Shown: positions 17,219 through 26,966 of the stretch, in pieces
Numbering within the stretch: position 1 is the first letter of the stretch
Layout of the letters: every line of letters starts with the position of its first letter
Source: Shewanella sp. UCD-KL12
GTDB lineage: Bacteria; Pseudomonadota; Gammaproteobacteria; Enterobacterales; Shewanellaceae
Length of the DNA: 64,000 nt
Direction: 5' to 3'
Assembly: GCF_001957125.1 (NCBI RefSeq)
Contig: NZ_MPHJ01000001.1
Span: 1,247,765 to 1,311,764 of the forward strand
Made by a program: the position numbers and the translations under genes
Notes under the pieces: generated by a model
What the model was told of the DNA's origin: nothing
What the model saw: the letters and a program-made list of their open reading frames with translations, nothing else
Databases searched by the model: none

Positions 17219-18939
17219 TAGCTTTTCTCCGTTTTACTTAACCACATTTCATTCATTGCTCCGCCTCGGATCAACATGGGGTAGACGTGTTCGGTTTGAT
17301 CGACATTGATGTCAACAAAGACCAGCCTATCTTTCATGGCTAACGCTTTTTCAAGTCCAGACTCAAGTTCTGACGGATCGCTGATAGTGATGCCTACGTG
17401 TCCATATGCTTCAGCAATCTTGGCAAAGTTGGGGACTGAGTCCATATAGGAGTGAGAATGGCGACCAGAGTAGATCATATCTTGCCATTGCTTAACCATA
17501 CCTAGGAAACGGTTGTTTAAGTTGATGATTTTCACTGGAATATCATATTGAAGCGCCGTTGAAAGCTCCTGAATATTCATCTGAATAGAGCCATCACCCG
17601 TTACACAAAGGACAGTTTCATCAGGTTTCGCAAGTTTCACACCCATAGCGGCAGGCAATCCGAACCCCATGGTGCCAAGTCCACCTGAGTTTATCCAGCG
17701 GCGTGGTTTATCAAATGGGTAATATAAAGCAGCAAACATCTGATGTTGGCCTACATCTGAGGCAACATAGGCATCACCATTGGTGAGTTTATGAAGTGCT
17801 TCAATCACTTGTTGAGGCTTAATTTTGTCTGTGGTTGTGTCGTAGGCTAAGCTCTTTCGTGCTTGCCATTGATTTATCTCACTCCACCAGCAATCGATGG
17901 CAGCTTCATCTTCATTTTTATCATTACTTGAAGCTAACTGTACCAGCATTTCATCCAAGATTTTGTCAGCAGAGCCAACGATTGGAATATCGACTCTGAT
18001 CGTTTTCGAGATAGAAGATGGATCGATATCAATATGCAAAATGGTTGCATTGGGACAATATTTCTCGACATTGTTGGTAGTGCGGTCATCGAAACGAACA
18101 CCTATACCAAAAATAAGGTCGGTATTGTGCATCGCCATATTGGCTTCATAGCAGCCATGCATGCCGAGCATACCTAGGCTATTTTTATGACTTGCAGGAA
18201 ATGCGCCTAGCCCCATTAAGGTACTGACAACAGGAATATTAAGCTTTTCTGAGATGGCCAAGATCTGTTTGTCACACTCAGAGATCACCGCACCGCCACC
18301 CACATAAAGTACTGGCTTCTTGGCCTTTAACAGCGCTTGAAGGCCACGACGGATCTGGCCTTTGTGGCCCGACGTTGTCGGATTATATGAACGCATACTG
18401 ATATCTTTTGGGTATTGATATTCATGTAAAATTTCAGGGTTCATACAGTCTTTAGGGACATCGACAACTACTGGACCTGGGCGGCCGCTGGCTGCAATAA
18501 AGAAAGCCTTTTTGATGATAGTTGGGATATCTCTAGCATCTGTAACCAAAAAGCTATGTTTAACCACAGGACGTGAAATACCAATCATGTCACACTCTTG
18601 GAATGCGTCATTACCAATCAAGTTACTGGGCACTTGACCTGATATTATTACCAATGGGATAGAATCTGTATAGGCGGTGGCGATACCTGTAATGGTGTTA
18701 GTAGCACCGGGCCCCGATGTGACTAAAACAACACCGACTTCACCGGTTGATCGCGCATAACCATCAGCCATATGGACAGCCGCTTGTTCATGGCGAACCA
18801 AAATATGTTCAATTTTTGATTTTTCGTGGAGGGCATCATAGATATCTAACACAGAACCGCCAGGATAGCCGAAAATGTGTTTAACGCCTTCATCGATAAG
18901 AGAACGGACGACCATGCTGGCCCCTGATAACTTCTCCAT
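17218..18939 (-). CDS. ilvI: Acetolactate synthase large (catalytic) subunit
   Basis: A 573-residue ThDP- and FAD-dependent enzyme condensing pyruvate with pyruvate or 2-oxobutyrate, the first common step of branched-chain amino acid synthesis. The N-terminal domain has the catalytic glutamate in [16 protein letters not shown]. The ThDP/Mg motif is in the C-terminal third ([15 protein letters not shown] to [13 protein letters not shown]). Length matches E. coli IlvI (574). It is transcribed first in ilvIH. A terminator-like hairpin lies in its leader at 19005-19035. Confidence 0.95.
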   Translation of the reverse strand: MEKLSGASMVVRSLIDEGVKHIFGYPGGSVLDIYDALHEKSKIEHILVRHEQAAVHMADGYARSTGEVGVVLVTSGPGATNTITGIATAYTDSIPLVIISGQVPSNLIGNDAFQECDMIGISRPVVKHSFLVTDARDIPTIIKKAFFIAASGRPGPVVVDVPKDCMNPEILHEYQYPKDISMRSYNPTTSGHKGQIRRGLQALLKAKKPVLYVGGGAVISECDKQILAISEKLNIPVVSTLMGLGAFPASHKNSLGMLGMHGCYEANMAMHNTDLIFGIGVRFDDRTTNNVEKYCPNATILHIDIDPSSISKTIRVDIPIVGSADKILDEMLVQLASSNDKNEDEAAIDCWWSEINQWQARKSLAYDTTTDKIKPQQVIEALHKLTNGDAYVASDVGQHQMFAALYYPFDKPRRWINSGGLGTMGFGLPAAMGVKLAKPDETVLCVTGDGSIQMNIQELSTALQYDIPVKIINLNNRFLGMVKQWQDMIYSGRHSHSYMDSVPNFAKIAEAYGHVGITISDPSELESGLEKALAMKDRLVFVDINVDQTEHVYPMLIRGGAMNEMWLSKTEKS

Positions 18940-19004
18940 TTTTAAACCCTCATAAGTTACCGCTACGGTATGCAGTATCTAGCTACAGCGACGGTAATCG
19001 CAGT

Positions 19005-19035
19005 AAAAAATTAAGTTTGAACGGTTATTCAAACT
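19005..19035 (-). terminator. Terminator-like hairpin in the ilvIH leader
   Basis: On the minus strand AGTTTGAA pairs with TTCAAACT across a 6-nt loop and is followed by a run ending TTTTTT, some 70 bases before the ilvI ATG. This is the form of an attenuator. A frame running through it has no Ile, Leu or Val run, so classical leader-peptide control is not supported. Confidence 0.55.
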
Positions 19036-19296
19036 CTCGGTGTGCCAGGCAACGTTTTGATTAAAAGTTGTTTTCACTCTGTAAAGTGTGACACCTGTTT
19101 CAAATGAACAGATTTTCATCATTATAAAAATAACAGTGTTTTTCAAGCCTTTTATGCAAAAAAAGGCCTAAATATGACAAAAATTCATATTAACTATGCA
19201 TTTTAGGTGGAAAAGTAGGCGTGAGTAGAGTGTTTTTAGTAGTTTTTATTTAAAGATTTAACGAATTAACTTGAGTGGTTAACCTGATGAAACATT

Positions 19297-19324
19297 GAGG
19301 TCTACTGGGTTATCAGTAGACCTC
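19297..19324. terminator. Long perfect inverted repeat after the efflux gene
   Basis: An 11-bp perfect stem (GAGGTCTACTG with CAGTAGACCTC, 6-nt loop) lies 18 bases past the stop of the minus-strand MFS gene. The following U-tract is poor (AATGTTT), so a terminator is likely but not certain. The rest of the 18940-19341 gap holds the ilvIH leader. Confidence 0.55.
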
Positions 19325-19341
19325 AGATGTGAGGCTGTTAG

Positions 19342-20562
19342 CTATTCAATAATTTGCCTGTTGGCAAAAAACTGGCAAATCGCGACTAAGAGCACTGCAC
19401 TTAACATTAAGGCAGAAAAGGGGACTGCAGTGCCAGTATAGAACATGGCTAATAAGGGACCCGCTAAAGCGCCAAAACCAAATCTTAGCGTACCCACAAC
19501 AGCGGTTGCTGTTCCAGTTTCTTTTTGAAACTTCATAAGTACTATAGCGTCAGCATTGACAGACATGATGCCTAGGCAGGCCATAAATGGCAGTAAGGTT
19601 ATCACGGTATAATGAAAGCTCATTCCCAGCCAATTGACACTAAACAGTGCGGTTCCTGCAATGATACCAAGCAGTGTTGACACTTTTAGCATACGCCTTG
19701 AGCCATAGTGGACCACGATTCGACTATTAACAACATTTGCCAACATCAGTGCGCCAACATTGATACTAAAAAGGATAGCAAATACTGATTTATCTAGACC
19801 AAACACTTCCATATACACAAAAGGTGAAGCGGTCAGGTAACAGAAGAAAGCAAACGAGGTTAACACACCGCTGGCAATATGCAGTTTTACGCCGGGTTTA
19901 GTAAATACGACGGCATAAGCGCCAAAGAATGATTTTTGGCTGCGACTCGTTAAGTCCTTGTCACTTGGCATTCTTAGCTTCCAAAAGACTAAAAGGACTA
20001 AACCTGCCGCATAAAAAGCCAGAATAAAAAAGATAAGGTGCCATTCACCAAATTCTAAAATAAGGCTGCCGATACTCGGGGCTATGAGGGGGGCGAGCAT
20101 CATGATGAGGCTGACATATGACATCCCTTTCGCCGTATTCTTACCATAAACTTCTTTGATGTAACCAGGCACAACAACGGTGGCTGCAGCGCCTATAAAA
20201 GCTTGTAAAAACCGAAGAGATAAAAACCACTCAATGCTGGTGACAAAGGCGAGAAATAAGCTCACGATACTAAAGCCTGTTAATCCCAGTATGACCAAGG
20301 GCCGTCGACCAATTCTGTCAGCAAGAGGGCCAAAACATAGCATTCCCAAGGCATATCCAGCTAAATAGATACTCAGTGATTGTTGCACCATGGTGATGTC
20401 GGTATGGAAGCTTGTTGCTAACGTTGCCATTGCTGGTAGGTAGAGATCAATAGCCAAAGGGGTTATGGCGATGATCGCTGATAACATAGGGATTAATATG
20501 GCAAGATTTAACTGTGCTGTAGATTTTGTCAACGCGTGTGCTTGAGTAGGTGTACTTTTCAC
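19342..20562 (-). CDS. Bcr/CflA-type MFS drug efflux transporter
   Basis: A 406-residue inner membrane protein with about twelve hydrophobic helices. The signature of 12-TM drug:H+ antiporters appears as DLYLPAMATLATSF in helix 1 and GPLADRIGRRPLVILG in the loop after helix 2, followed by the motif C-like VVPGYIKEVYG stretch. Bcr/CflA transporters export bicyclomycin, sulfonamides, chloramphenicol or cysteine and peptides; the substrate here is unknown. The gene is single and is followed by a perfect 11-bp inverted repeat. Confidence 0.9.
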   Translation of the reverse strand: MKSTPTQAHALTKSTAQLNLAILIPMLSAIIAITPLAIDLYLPAMATLATSFHTDITMVQQSLSIYLAGYALGMLCFGPLADRIGRRPLVILGLTGFSIVSLFLAFVTSIEWFLSLRFLQAFIGAAATVVVPGYIKEVYGKNTAKGMSYVSLIMMLAPLIAPSIGSLILEFGEWHLIFFILAFYAAGLVLLVFWKLRMPSDKDLTSRSQKSFFGAYAVVFTKPGVKLHIASGVLTSFAFFCYLTASPFVYMEVFGLDKSVFAILFSINVGALMLANVVNSRIVVHYGSRRMLKVSTLLGIIAGTALFSVNWLGMSFHYTVITLLPFMACLGIMSVNADAIVLMKFQKETGTATAVVGTLRFGFGALAGPLLAMFYTGTAVPFSALMLSAVLLVAICQFFANRQIIE

Positions 20563-20953
20563 TAATACCTCATTAAGTTTATGTCTATTTGTATTTATTC
20601 CCTATCCGGGGTTAGGAGCAGAAAATCTACTGACAACAAATATAAAAAAGACAACCTATTTGATGAATTGAAGCCTATGCTGGTGTCGTTATTTTGATTG
20701 AATCGCTTAGCTGGGCGTCACTGAGTAAATCGATTAAACAGCAAGTGTAGGAGAGGAGCTTGCTGCTAGAAAGATGGATTATTTTACGACTAATGCCCAC
20801 TATTAGCCATTGTAAATTTAACTTTAAGCTTATTTTAATCGTTTTAAATTGTAACCAAATACAGCCTTACTTTACTGCGGTAGAGTAAGGCGTTGATGAT
20901 GGAATAGTTATTATTTTCGGGTGTATCTATGCACCTGCTACATTTAGCTAAGT
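20563..20953. other. Intergenic region with a strong hairpin
   Basis: About 390 bases without a gene between two minus-strand genes. The one clear structure is a 12-bp stem at 20864-20875 paired with 20880-20891 (one G-T pair, loop TGCG), lying 60 bases past the stop of the MocR gene. It lacks a U-tract, so it may be a weak terminator or an mRNA-end stabiliser. Confidence 0.5.
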
Positions 20954-22324
20954 TCACACCACCGAGTAGGTGTTTTGAGATAAGTTCGTGATACTTGACT
21001 CAATCTGTAATAGTGAAGACTCAAACTCTGTCTCACTATTCGCACCACCGATGCTTAGCCGTATATGGTTATCATGGTTGTCAAAGTCATCACCATTACG
21101 AACCAAAATTCCACTACTTGCTAAAGAGGTCACTAAATGATGCGCTTTTACACCGGGCATGAGTTGGACCCAACCATTTAAGCCGCGCCAATTGCTAGTG
21201 AGTCCGAGCCTTTCACACATTTCAATGCAGCGTTGTTGTCTATGGGCTATCAGTTTCTCCCTGTCTCCCATCAAGGCCTTAGCGCTAATGAGTTGTGTTG
21301 CCAGTTCAATATTTAATGGCGAAACCATCCAGCACTGGCTATGAAGCGCTTGTTTTATTTTTGGCCTAAGTGGTTCAGGTATTAACACGAAGCCTTGTCT
21401 TAGGCCGCCCGAAAAAAGTTTAGATAAACTTGATAGGTAGATGACTCGATGAGGCCGCTCTTTTGTTGTTTGCTTAACTGACAAATTCCAAAGCGGGCCT
21501 TTCCACTCATGGGGCAAACAATAATTGACATCATCCTCTATGATATAAAAATCATGTTCTTGAGCCAACTTCAACAAGGCGTGCCTTTGTTCATCAGAGT
21601 ATTGAATGCACGTTGGATTTTGATTATTTAGAGTCAGATACAGAAGTTTTGGTTGATGTTTTTTGACCAATTTTAGTAAGGCGTCAAGATCTAACCCGTC
21701 CTGACTCAAAGGCGCGCCGTAACTTGTTATTCCTAATTGCCTTGAAGCAAGTTTTATTCCTGGGTAACAATTTTCTTCATGTAATAGCACCTCTCCAGCT
21801 TGCATCAAGCCATTAATGATGGCGAAAAGCCCTTGCTGCGCTCCATGAGTGAAGAGTAGATCTTCACTAGACTGTACTATCCCACGATTTGTTAACCATT
21901 GATGAAAGGCAAACTGTTGCTGAGGCAAGGGGTTGGCATGGTATCCAAGCAATACGCTTAATTTATGCGGATCTTTTGCGAGTTGACTTAGTGCTTCACC
22001 TAGCGCATCGACTTGATTGGTTAATGGCTGCTGACACGTGGCGAAATTAGTTTGTTGCTGTGCGAGTGTCGGTTTGAACTGCGGTTTTACGTAGGTACCA
22101 GCACCCACTTTAGCTTCGACGAGCCCTTTGAGCTCAGCTTGTGCATAAGCTCGAGTGATAGTGCCTACGGTAAAGCCAAGTTTATCGGCAAGTAGCCTTT
22201 GAGGAGGAAGTTTGACCCCGTCAATCAACTCTCCGCGTTTAATTGCCTCTTCAATGGCATCAAATAAACGTAAATATTTTGGCCCGGTGAACGTGCTGAG
22301 GTCTGGAATCCAAATTGTACCCAT
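20954..22324 (-). CDS. MocR-type regulator (GntR HTH fused to aminotransferase)
   Basis: A 456-residue two-domain protein. The N-terminal winged helix (about residues 10-75: YLRLFDAIEEAIKRGELIDG, KLPPQRLLADKLGFTVGTI) is followed by a fold-type I aminotransferase domain with the PLP lysine expected in YLSSLSKLFSGGLRQGF. MocR proteins sense amino-acid or vitamin ligands as PLP adducts and control neighbouring genes. This one is divergent from a LysE exporter with a perfect 26-bp palindrome between them, so it very probably controls that exporter. The C-terminal PLP domain looks intact. Confidence 0.92.
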   Translation of the reverse strand: MGTIWIPDLSTFTGPKYLRLFDAIEEAIKRGELIDGVKLPPQRLLADKLGFTVGTITRAYAQAELKGLVEAKVGAGTYVKPQFKPTLAQQQTNFATCQQPLTNQVDALGEALSQLAKDPHKLSVLLGYHANPLPQQQFAFHQWLTNRGIVQSSEDLLFTHGAQQGLFAIINGLMQAGEVLLHEENCYPGIKLASRQLGITSYGAPLSQDGLDLDALLKLVKKHQPKLLYLTLNNQNPTCIQYSDEQRHALLKLAQEHDFYIIEDDVNYCLPHEWKGPLWNLSVKQTTKERPHRVIYLSSLSKLFSGGLRQGFVLIPEPLRPKIKQALHSQCWMVSPLNIELATQLISAKALMGDREKLIAHRQQRCIEMCERLGLTSNWRGLNGWVQLMPGVKAHHLVTSLASSGILVRNGDDFDNHDNHIRLSIGGANSETEFESSLLQIESSITNLSQNTYSVV

Positions 22325-22386
22325 GACAATAAAACCATTGATCCATTTTTAGTAGTCGTTATTATGCGTTTACCAACTAACTGTGT

Positions 22387-22412
22387 CAATTATTGTATGC
22401 ATACAATAATTG
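22387..22412. promoter_or_regulatory. Perfect 26-bp palindrome, candidate operator
   Basis: Thirteen bases on each side of the centre at 22399/22400 are exactly complementary, with the core TTGTATGCATACAA. It lies 30 bases before the LysE start and 63 before the divergent MocR start. GntR-superfamily dimers bind palindromes of this kind, so it is the obvious operator for the adjacent regulator. Confidence 0.75.
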
Positions 22413-22441
22413 GTGAAACGAGTAATACTAAGGAGAAATAG

Positions 22442-23050
22442 ATGGATCAATCGTTATGGGCATTGATGATCTCAGCAGGAATATTTGGCGCTACGATGAC
22501 AATGACCCCAGGGCCGAACAATATTTTACTGGCACAGTCTGGCGCAAACTATGGAATAAAAAGCTCCTTACCCCATATCTTGGGAATACGAGTTGGGCAG
22601 ACGACCTTGCATGTGTCTATTTTATTAGGTCTAGGGACACTCTTTGAAACGTGGCCAGTGTTTCATCAGGTACTTAAATATTTATCGATCGCTTATCTGT
22701 TATTTTTGGCTTATCGAGTGGCCACATCCTCTGTGTCAGAGACGCAAGCGGATAGTCATGCAAGGCCGATGACCTTAAAGGAAGCAGCTTTATTTCAATG
22801 GGTAAACCCAAAGTCTTGGATGGCGACCATCACGCTTTGTAGTGCTTTTACCATAGCGGGTGAGGCGTTTTGGCTTAGTGCTATTTTAGGTGTAATTGTT
22901 TTTAATTTGGTCGGTTTCCCAGCCTCCTTTACTTGGGTATTTCTTGGGGCGGCTATTCGTAAATTATTGAGTTCAGCCAAGAGACGCTTACATTTTAACT
23001 GGATGATGGCAGCGCTGTTAGTCGCATCTATCCCTATGGTTATTAAGTGA
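22442..23050 (+). CDS. LysE-family amino acid exporter
   Basis: A 202-residue inner membrane protein with about six hydrophobic helices. The family signature is clear near the N-terminus: MTPGPNNILLAQSGANYG (residues 21-38), and QWVNPKSWM occurs mid-protein. RhtB/LysE transporters export amino acids or their derivatives. AAGGAG lies 6 bases before the ATG. Divergent transcription from a MocR regulator, with a palindrome between, suggests export induced by an amino acid or vitamin-like ligand. Confidence 0.92.
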   Translation: MDQSLWALMISAGIFGATMTMTPGPNNILLAQSGANYGIKSSLPHILGIRVGQTTLHVSILLGLGTLFETWPVFHQVLKYLSIAYLLFLAYRVATSSVSETQADSHARPMTLKEAALFQWVNPKSWMATITLCSAFTIAGEAFWLSAILGVIVFNLVGFPASFTWVFLGAAIRKLLSSAKRRLHFNWMMAALLVASIPMVIK

Positions 23051-23132
23051 TTGCCATTCACAGCTCAATAGAAGTGACTGACTATTGCGAAGAGATGACG
23101 GTTTACACTTATACGGCTAATGGCTAGGGCGT

Positions 23133-23771
23133 TTACTCCGTTAACTTGGCAATAATAAATAGATCATTTTCGCTGCTACCTTGTTGGGCTGGACTGGTTT
23201 TACGAATAAGTTTGAGTATTTCAAATCCATTGGCTTCTAAGTGCCTGATTAAATGGTCAGCTTGATGGTAATGGGTATACACTTTATCGCCATCACTGTT
23301 TTCTGAATACTTAGATTTGTCATAATCATCTTCCATAGTACTAAGGTAGATGACGCCATTTGATGTTAATAGAGATGCACTGGATTTTATTAGTTTCTCT
23401 GCATCAGATTTGGATAAATAAGGCAGGCAGAAACCGCTCATAATGGCGTCAAAGCGTTCATCAAGTTGAGCTATCTCACGGCTGTCCATGACATCAACCT
23501 TTACGCTTGGGTTGTTTATCTGTGCGAGCCTAACCATATTTGGGGAAAGATCTGTCGCATATATCGATAGTTCAGGTAGCTGCTCATTGAGCAAACGTGT
23601 GATATTTCCGGGACCGCAAGCCATCTCAAATAGTGTACCTGCTTTGTTGAGCCTTAATTGTTCAATAAAGGCGTCAAAGGTATCTTGGTAAAGGGACAGT
23701 TCCATATATTTGTCTTGATACTTTTCAGCTAATTTATCGAACGTACTAACAGTGTGCTCATATTTGTCCAT
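23133..23771 (-). CDS. Class I SAM-dependent methyltransferase
   Basis: A 212-residue cytoplasmic protein with a Rossmann methyltransferase fold: motif I LFEMACGPGNITRLL (about residues 47-61), the acidic end of strand 2 in IYATDLSPNMVRLA, VDVMDSREIAQL and then FDAIMSGFCLPYL. The C-terminal region is variable and substrate-determining, so the substrate (small molecule or lipid) is unknown. AAGGGA lies upstream of the ATG. It is not obviously linked to its neighbours. Confidence 0.85.
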   Translation of the reverse strand: MDKYEHTVSTFDKLAEKYQDKYMELSLYQDTFDAFIEQLRLNKAGTLFEMACGPGNITRLLNEQLPELSIYATDLSPNMVRLAQINNPSVKVDVMDSREIAQLDERFDAIMSGFCLPYLSKSDAEKLIKSSASLLTSNGVIYLSTMEDDYDKSKYSENSDGDKVYTHYHQADHLIRHLEANGFEILKLIRKTSPAQQGSSENDLFIIAKLTE

Positions 23772-24124
23772 ATTATCCCTTTTGAACGATTTTTAACTTA
23801 GATCTAAACTGAAAGACTGACTTCAATTTAACTGTCCTTACAATCTAACAGCCATATATATCAAGCGTCGATAGTGCTAATTACAGTTAGTCTAGTGCTG
23901 TGTACTGTCATACAAGGTTTGATACGCATATGACGGTAAAGCCACAATCTATCAGTTTGGGACTATAGATAATAATGACCCCTTAATAGATTTGTACACG
24001 AATTAAGTTATGTTACTTTATATCAGCTGACTGTTTACATACTAACTTTGCTGCTAGGTAAAAATAGGCGGCAAGTAAAAATGAGTGACAGGTAAAATGG
24101 ACTAGTAAGATCAGGGAGATAAGT
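23772..24124. other. Intergenic region, nothing recognised
   Basis: About 350 bases between divergently oriented genes. A minus-strand frame entering it from 24327 overlaps the DUF4124 gene and is not credible. No repeat or clear terminator is seen. Confidence 0.4.
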
Positions 24125-24727
24125 ATGGATACTAGGGGCATTAATAGAAATGCAATGGCAATTTGTTTGCTCGCGATAGGTTTTTTCACTTCAACTTTAG
24201 CGAATTCTGCCGTATATAAATGTATTGATGAAAATAACAAGCCTACCTTTAGTGATAGACCTTGTGCTGACGATGCGGTCAGAATTGATAAGCTGATCCC
24301 TGAGATCGAGGGGCTCGAGAGACTCACTAAAGAGAATGTAAAAGCAGCATTTTTACTATTAGCTAAATATCAGAAGAACAGTGATATAAGTAAGATCAGA
24401 AACTTTCTCCATGTCGACGCCAAACTCTCAATCGATCTTCCTGAGGAGATGGGAGGCCTTCAAACTTACTCAGTAGAAGAGTATTTACGCTCAGCTAAAG
24501 GCAATAAGAACAAGAATAATGTCTCTTATGATGTTGAAATTACAGCTATAGATATTAAAAATGATGGCTATAGTGCAAGGGTTGAAGCCAATATTATTCA
24601 AGTTGGCAAGGTTGAAGGTCAGCGTTTACAGCTGATAACCTCTGAAGTCGATGAGATAAAGCTCATTGGAAAGTCACTTCGTATTACTAAGGTTACAGCT
24701 AAGCTCAATGATATGAAGCTACTTTAA
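24125..24727 (+). CDS. Periplasmic DUF4124 domain protein
   Basis: A 200-residue protein with a signal peptide cleaved near TLANSAVY (about residue 28). It is followed by the DUF4124 motif VYKCIDENNKPTFSDRPC at residues 29-46, whose two cysteines probably form a disulfide. The rest is a charged alpha/beta domain without a known match. DUF4124 proteins are periplasmic and of unknown function. After the gene, GAAACCCAT and ATGGGTTTC (24796-24844) form a long-looped inverted repeat. Confidence 0.75.
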   Translation: MDTRGINRNAMAICLLAIGFFTSTLANSAVYKCIDENNKPTFSDRPCADDAVRIDKLIPEIEGLERLTKENVKAAFLLLAKYQKNSDISKIRNFLHVDAKLSIDLPEEMGGLQTYSVEEYLRSAKGNKNKNNVSYDVEITAIDIKNDGYSARVEANIIQVGKVEGQRLQLITSEVDEIKLIGKSLRITKVTAKLNDMKLL

Positions 24728-24924
24728 GGCTCGTTATCCAAGGGAAGTACAAATTTATCCAAGAATTGTGCAAAACGTTATCAGTTAAATAGTGTGAAAC
24801 CCATTGAGCAGGAGTGGCCTTAACCTCACGACCTGATGGGTTTCGACTGTTCTAGAGGTGCTTTGATCTCGCGGAACCTTGATCTAGAAGAGTTTCGCAA
24901 CAATTTTCAATTCAGAAGTAACAT

Positions 24925-25575
24925 CTAATGCGGAAATGTAAATGATTCGCCGCTCTCTAACCAAGTGGGATATTTATTCATAATAGCCTTAAATGTTGGG
25001 CTATTAACATGTTCATTTAACCACCTTTGGACATTAGGATAAGGTGCTTGGTTAAACCACATAGTATCTACTGCTGCAAATTGACGAATAAAGGGGAAAA
25101 TGGCTATGTCGGCAATACTCATCGAGTCGGCTAAAATGTTTTTCTGTTTACTTAATAAGTGATCCAACTGAGCAATAAACTTCTCACCTTGGCTTCGATA
25201 AAACACCTCTGTGTTTTCAGGGTACCTGTCGGCATATTTATACTTGTCTAACCATGGCTTAAAGTCATTATCATTACTTTCTATCAAAGCTTTTGCTACC
25301 TCTTGCTGCCTTTGATTATCTGCGAGCAAAAGGTTGTTGGGATCTGACTGATGCAGTGCCCAGCACATAATATCGAGACTTTCTTCAATAACCTCTCCGT
25401 TTGCTAGTAGTAGCACTGGCACTGTTCCCTTAGGGGAGGCATCAAGCATAGGTTGAGGCTTATGTTTAAGTACAATCTCTCGTAAATCAACACAAGTGTT
25501 AGACAGGTAAATACCTAAGCGTGCGCGCATGGCGTAAGGGCATCGCCTAAAAGAGTAAAGTGTGGGTAGTGGCAT
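24925..25575 (-). CDS. Glutathione S-transferase family protein
   Basis: A 216-residue cytoplasmic protein. The N-terminal thioredoxin-like domain has SFRRCPYAMRARL (catalytic Cys near residue 12, as in omega/beta-like GSTs and glutaredoxin-like enzymes), SPKGTVPVLL with the cis-proline, and EESLDIMCW that binds the glutathione glutamyl end. A helical C-terminal domain with DSMSIADIAIFPFIRQF follows. A Cys-type active site suggests thiol transfer or dehalogenation/reduction rather than classical conjugation; the substrate is unknown. Confidence 0.9.
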   Translation of the reverse strand: MPLPTLYSFRRCPYAMRARLGIYLSNTCVDLREIVLKHKPQPMLDASPKGTVPVLLLANGEVIEESLDIMCWALHQSDPNNLLLADNQRQQEVAKALIESNDNDFKPWLDKYKYADRYPENTEVFYRSQGEKFIAQLDHLLSKQKNILADSMSIADIAIFPFIRQFAAVDTMWFNQAPYPNVQRWLNEHVNSPTFKAIMNKYPTWLESGESFTFPH

Positions 25576-25828
25576 TGTGTTTGTCTAATCTTATTCATTT
25601 TTAACAATTATTTTTGACTGACAGCGTAAAAATAACAAGCATTAAATAGCTTGTTTATCAAAAAATGGACTGTTAATTAGAGATAGTGCCAATAACCTTA
25701 CATTTTATACCTGTTTGTAAACATGTGACTCATGTAGAATTCCCGCTGTTTTTGTGGCCTAGCACATGCCTAAGGTCGTCACTATTTTATGCACAGGAGA
25801 TTAAGCTCCTGCCAGCATTGAGGTTAAT

Positions 25829-26815
25829 ATGTCCCAAGTTGTTGTATGCGCGTTATATAAATTTGTTTCTCTGCCAAACTTTGAATCCATTCAAGCACCA
25901 TTACTTGATGTGATGACTGATGCGGGGATTATGGGAACCTTGTTACTGGCCAGCGAAGGGATCAATGGCACCGTTGCTGGTTCACAAGACTCTATTGATA
26001 AGTTATTGAGTTGGCTAGAAAGCCAGCCGGGGCTCGATAACATAGTACACAAACTCTCTTTTGATGATGCGATGCCATTTTATCGTACTAAAGTAAAATT
26101 GAAGAAAGAGATAGTGACTATGGGGGTCGAAGGTATAGATCCACTAAAAGTCGTTGGCACGTATGTAAAGCCTAAAGACTGGAATGAATTAATTTCAGAT
26201 CCGGATGTCATTGTTGTTGATACTCGAAATGAGTATGAAGTTCAGATTGGTACTTTCAAGAACGCCATAGACCCGAAAACAGATACATTCCGCGAGTTTC
26301 CTGCTTACGTTAAAGAGAATCTTAACCCGGAAAAACATAAGAAAGTAGCGATGTTTTGTACCGGTGGAATACGTTGTGAAAAGTCCACTGCTTACCTAAA
26401 AGAGCAAGGTTTTGATGATGTATACCATCTAGAAGGTGGCGTACTGAAATACCTTGAAGAGGTTAAGCAGGAAGATAGCTTATGGGAAGGTGAGTGTTTC
26501 GTATTCGATAATAGAGTTGCGGTTAACCACGATCTAGAAAAAGGTCAATATGATCAATGTAATGCCTGTCGTATGCCGATAACAGAGTCTGAAAAGGCCA
26601 GCGAATCGTACGTAAAAGGGGTCAGCTGTCCGCACTGTGTTGGTAGTATAACGGATAAGCAACGTCAGCGTTTCGAAGAGCGTGAGCGTCAGATGCAACT
26701 GGCTGAAAAGCGCGGAGAAGCGCATATCGGCAGTGAAGTTAAGACTGTGATTCAATCTCGTCGTAATGAGAAAGAAACCTTAAAACAAGCTCAGCTTGAA
26801 TTGAATAAAAAATAA
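25829..26815 (+). CDS. trhO: tRNA uridine(34) hydroxylase TrhO
   Basis: A 328-residue enzyme (formerly YceA) that hydroxylates U34 of certain tRNAs on the route to 5-methoxyuridine or cmo5U-type wobble bases. The N-terminal domain (about 1-100) carries [13 protein letters not shown]. The central rhodanese domain contains [13 protein letters not shown] and the active-site loop [11 protein letters not shown] with catalytic C177. A cysteine-rich C-terminal segment ([12 protein letters not shown] then CPHC) is typical. ATG is preceded by GAGG. A bidirectional terminator follows. Confidence 0.94.
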   Translation: MSQVVVCALYKFVSLPNFESIQAPLLDVMTDAGIMGTLLLASEGINGTVAGSQDSIDKLLSWLESQPGLDNIVHKLSFDDAMPFYRTKVKLKKEIVTMGVEGIDPLKVVGTYVKPKDWNELISDPDVIVVDTRNEYEVQIGTFKNAIDPKTDTFREFPAYVKENLNPEKHKKVAMFCTGGIRCEKSTAYLKEQGFDDVYHLEGGVLKYLEEVKQEDSLWEGECFVFDNRVAVNHDLEKGQYDQCNACRMPITESEKASESYVKGVSCPHCVGSITDKQRQRFEERERQMQLAEKRGEAHIGSEVKTVIQSRRNEKETLKQAQLELNKK

Positions 26816-26920
26816 CTTAGTCGGTTACGGGCATATTAAAAATAACTTGCTATAGTTAGTTGGCATTTGAGTTTATTGAACCCTGTATCGGGCGATTCAT
26901 ACCTCATTGATGCAGCTAAA

Positions 26921-26944
26921 AAGCCGTCGCAAGACGGCTTTTTT
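26921..26944. terminator. Bidirectional terminator between trhO and the slipin gene
   Basis: AAGCCGTC pairs with GACGGCTT across a GCAA tetraloop, flanked by AAAA on the left and TTTT on the right. It serves both convergent transcripts. Confidence 0.92.
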
Positions 26945-26966
26945 ATTGGTGAAAATTAGGTTTTGG

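Noticed and set aside
18960-19115. Possible attenuator leader peptide before ilvI on the minus strand
   Set aside because: The frame beginning MMKICSFETG lacks a run of Leu, Ile or Val codons and extends through the terminator stem, so it does not fit a control peptide.
24013-24327. 104-codon minus-strand frame across the start of the DUF4124 gene
   Set aside because: It overlaps the well-supported signal peptide and DUF4124 motif on the other strand and has low-complexity hydrophobic content.
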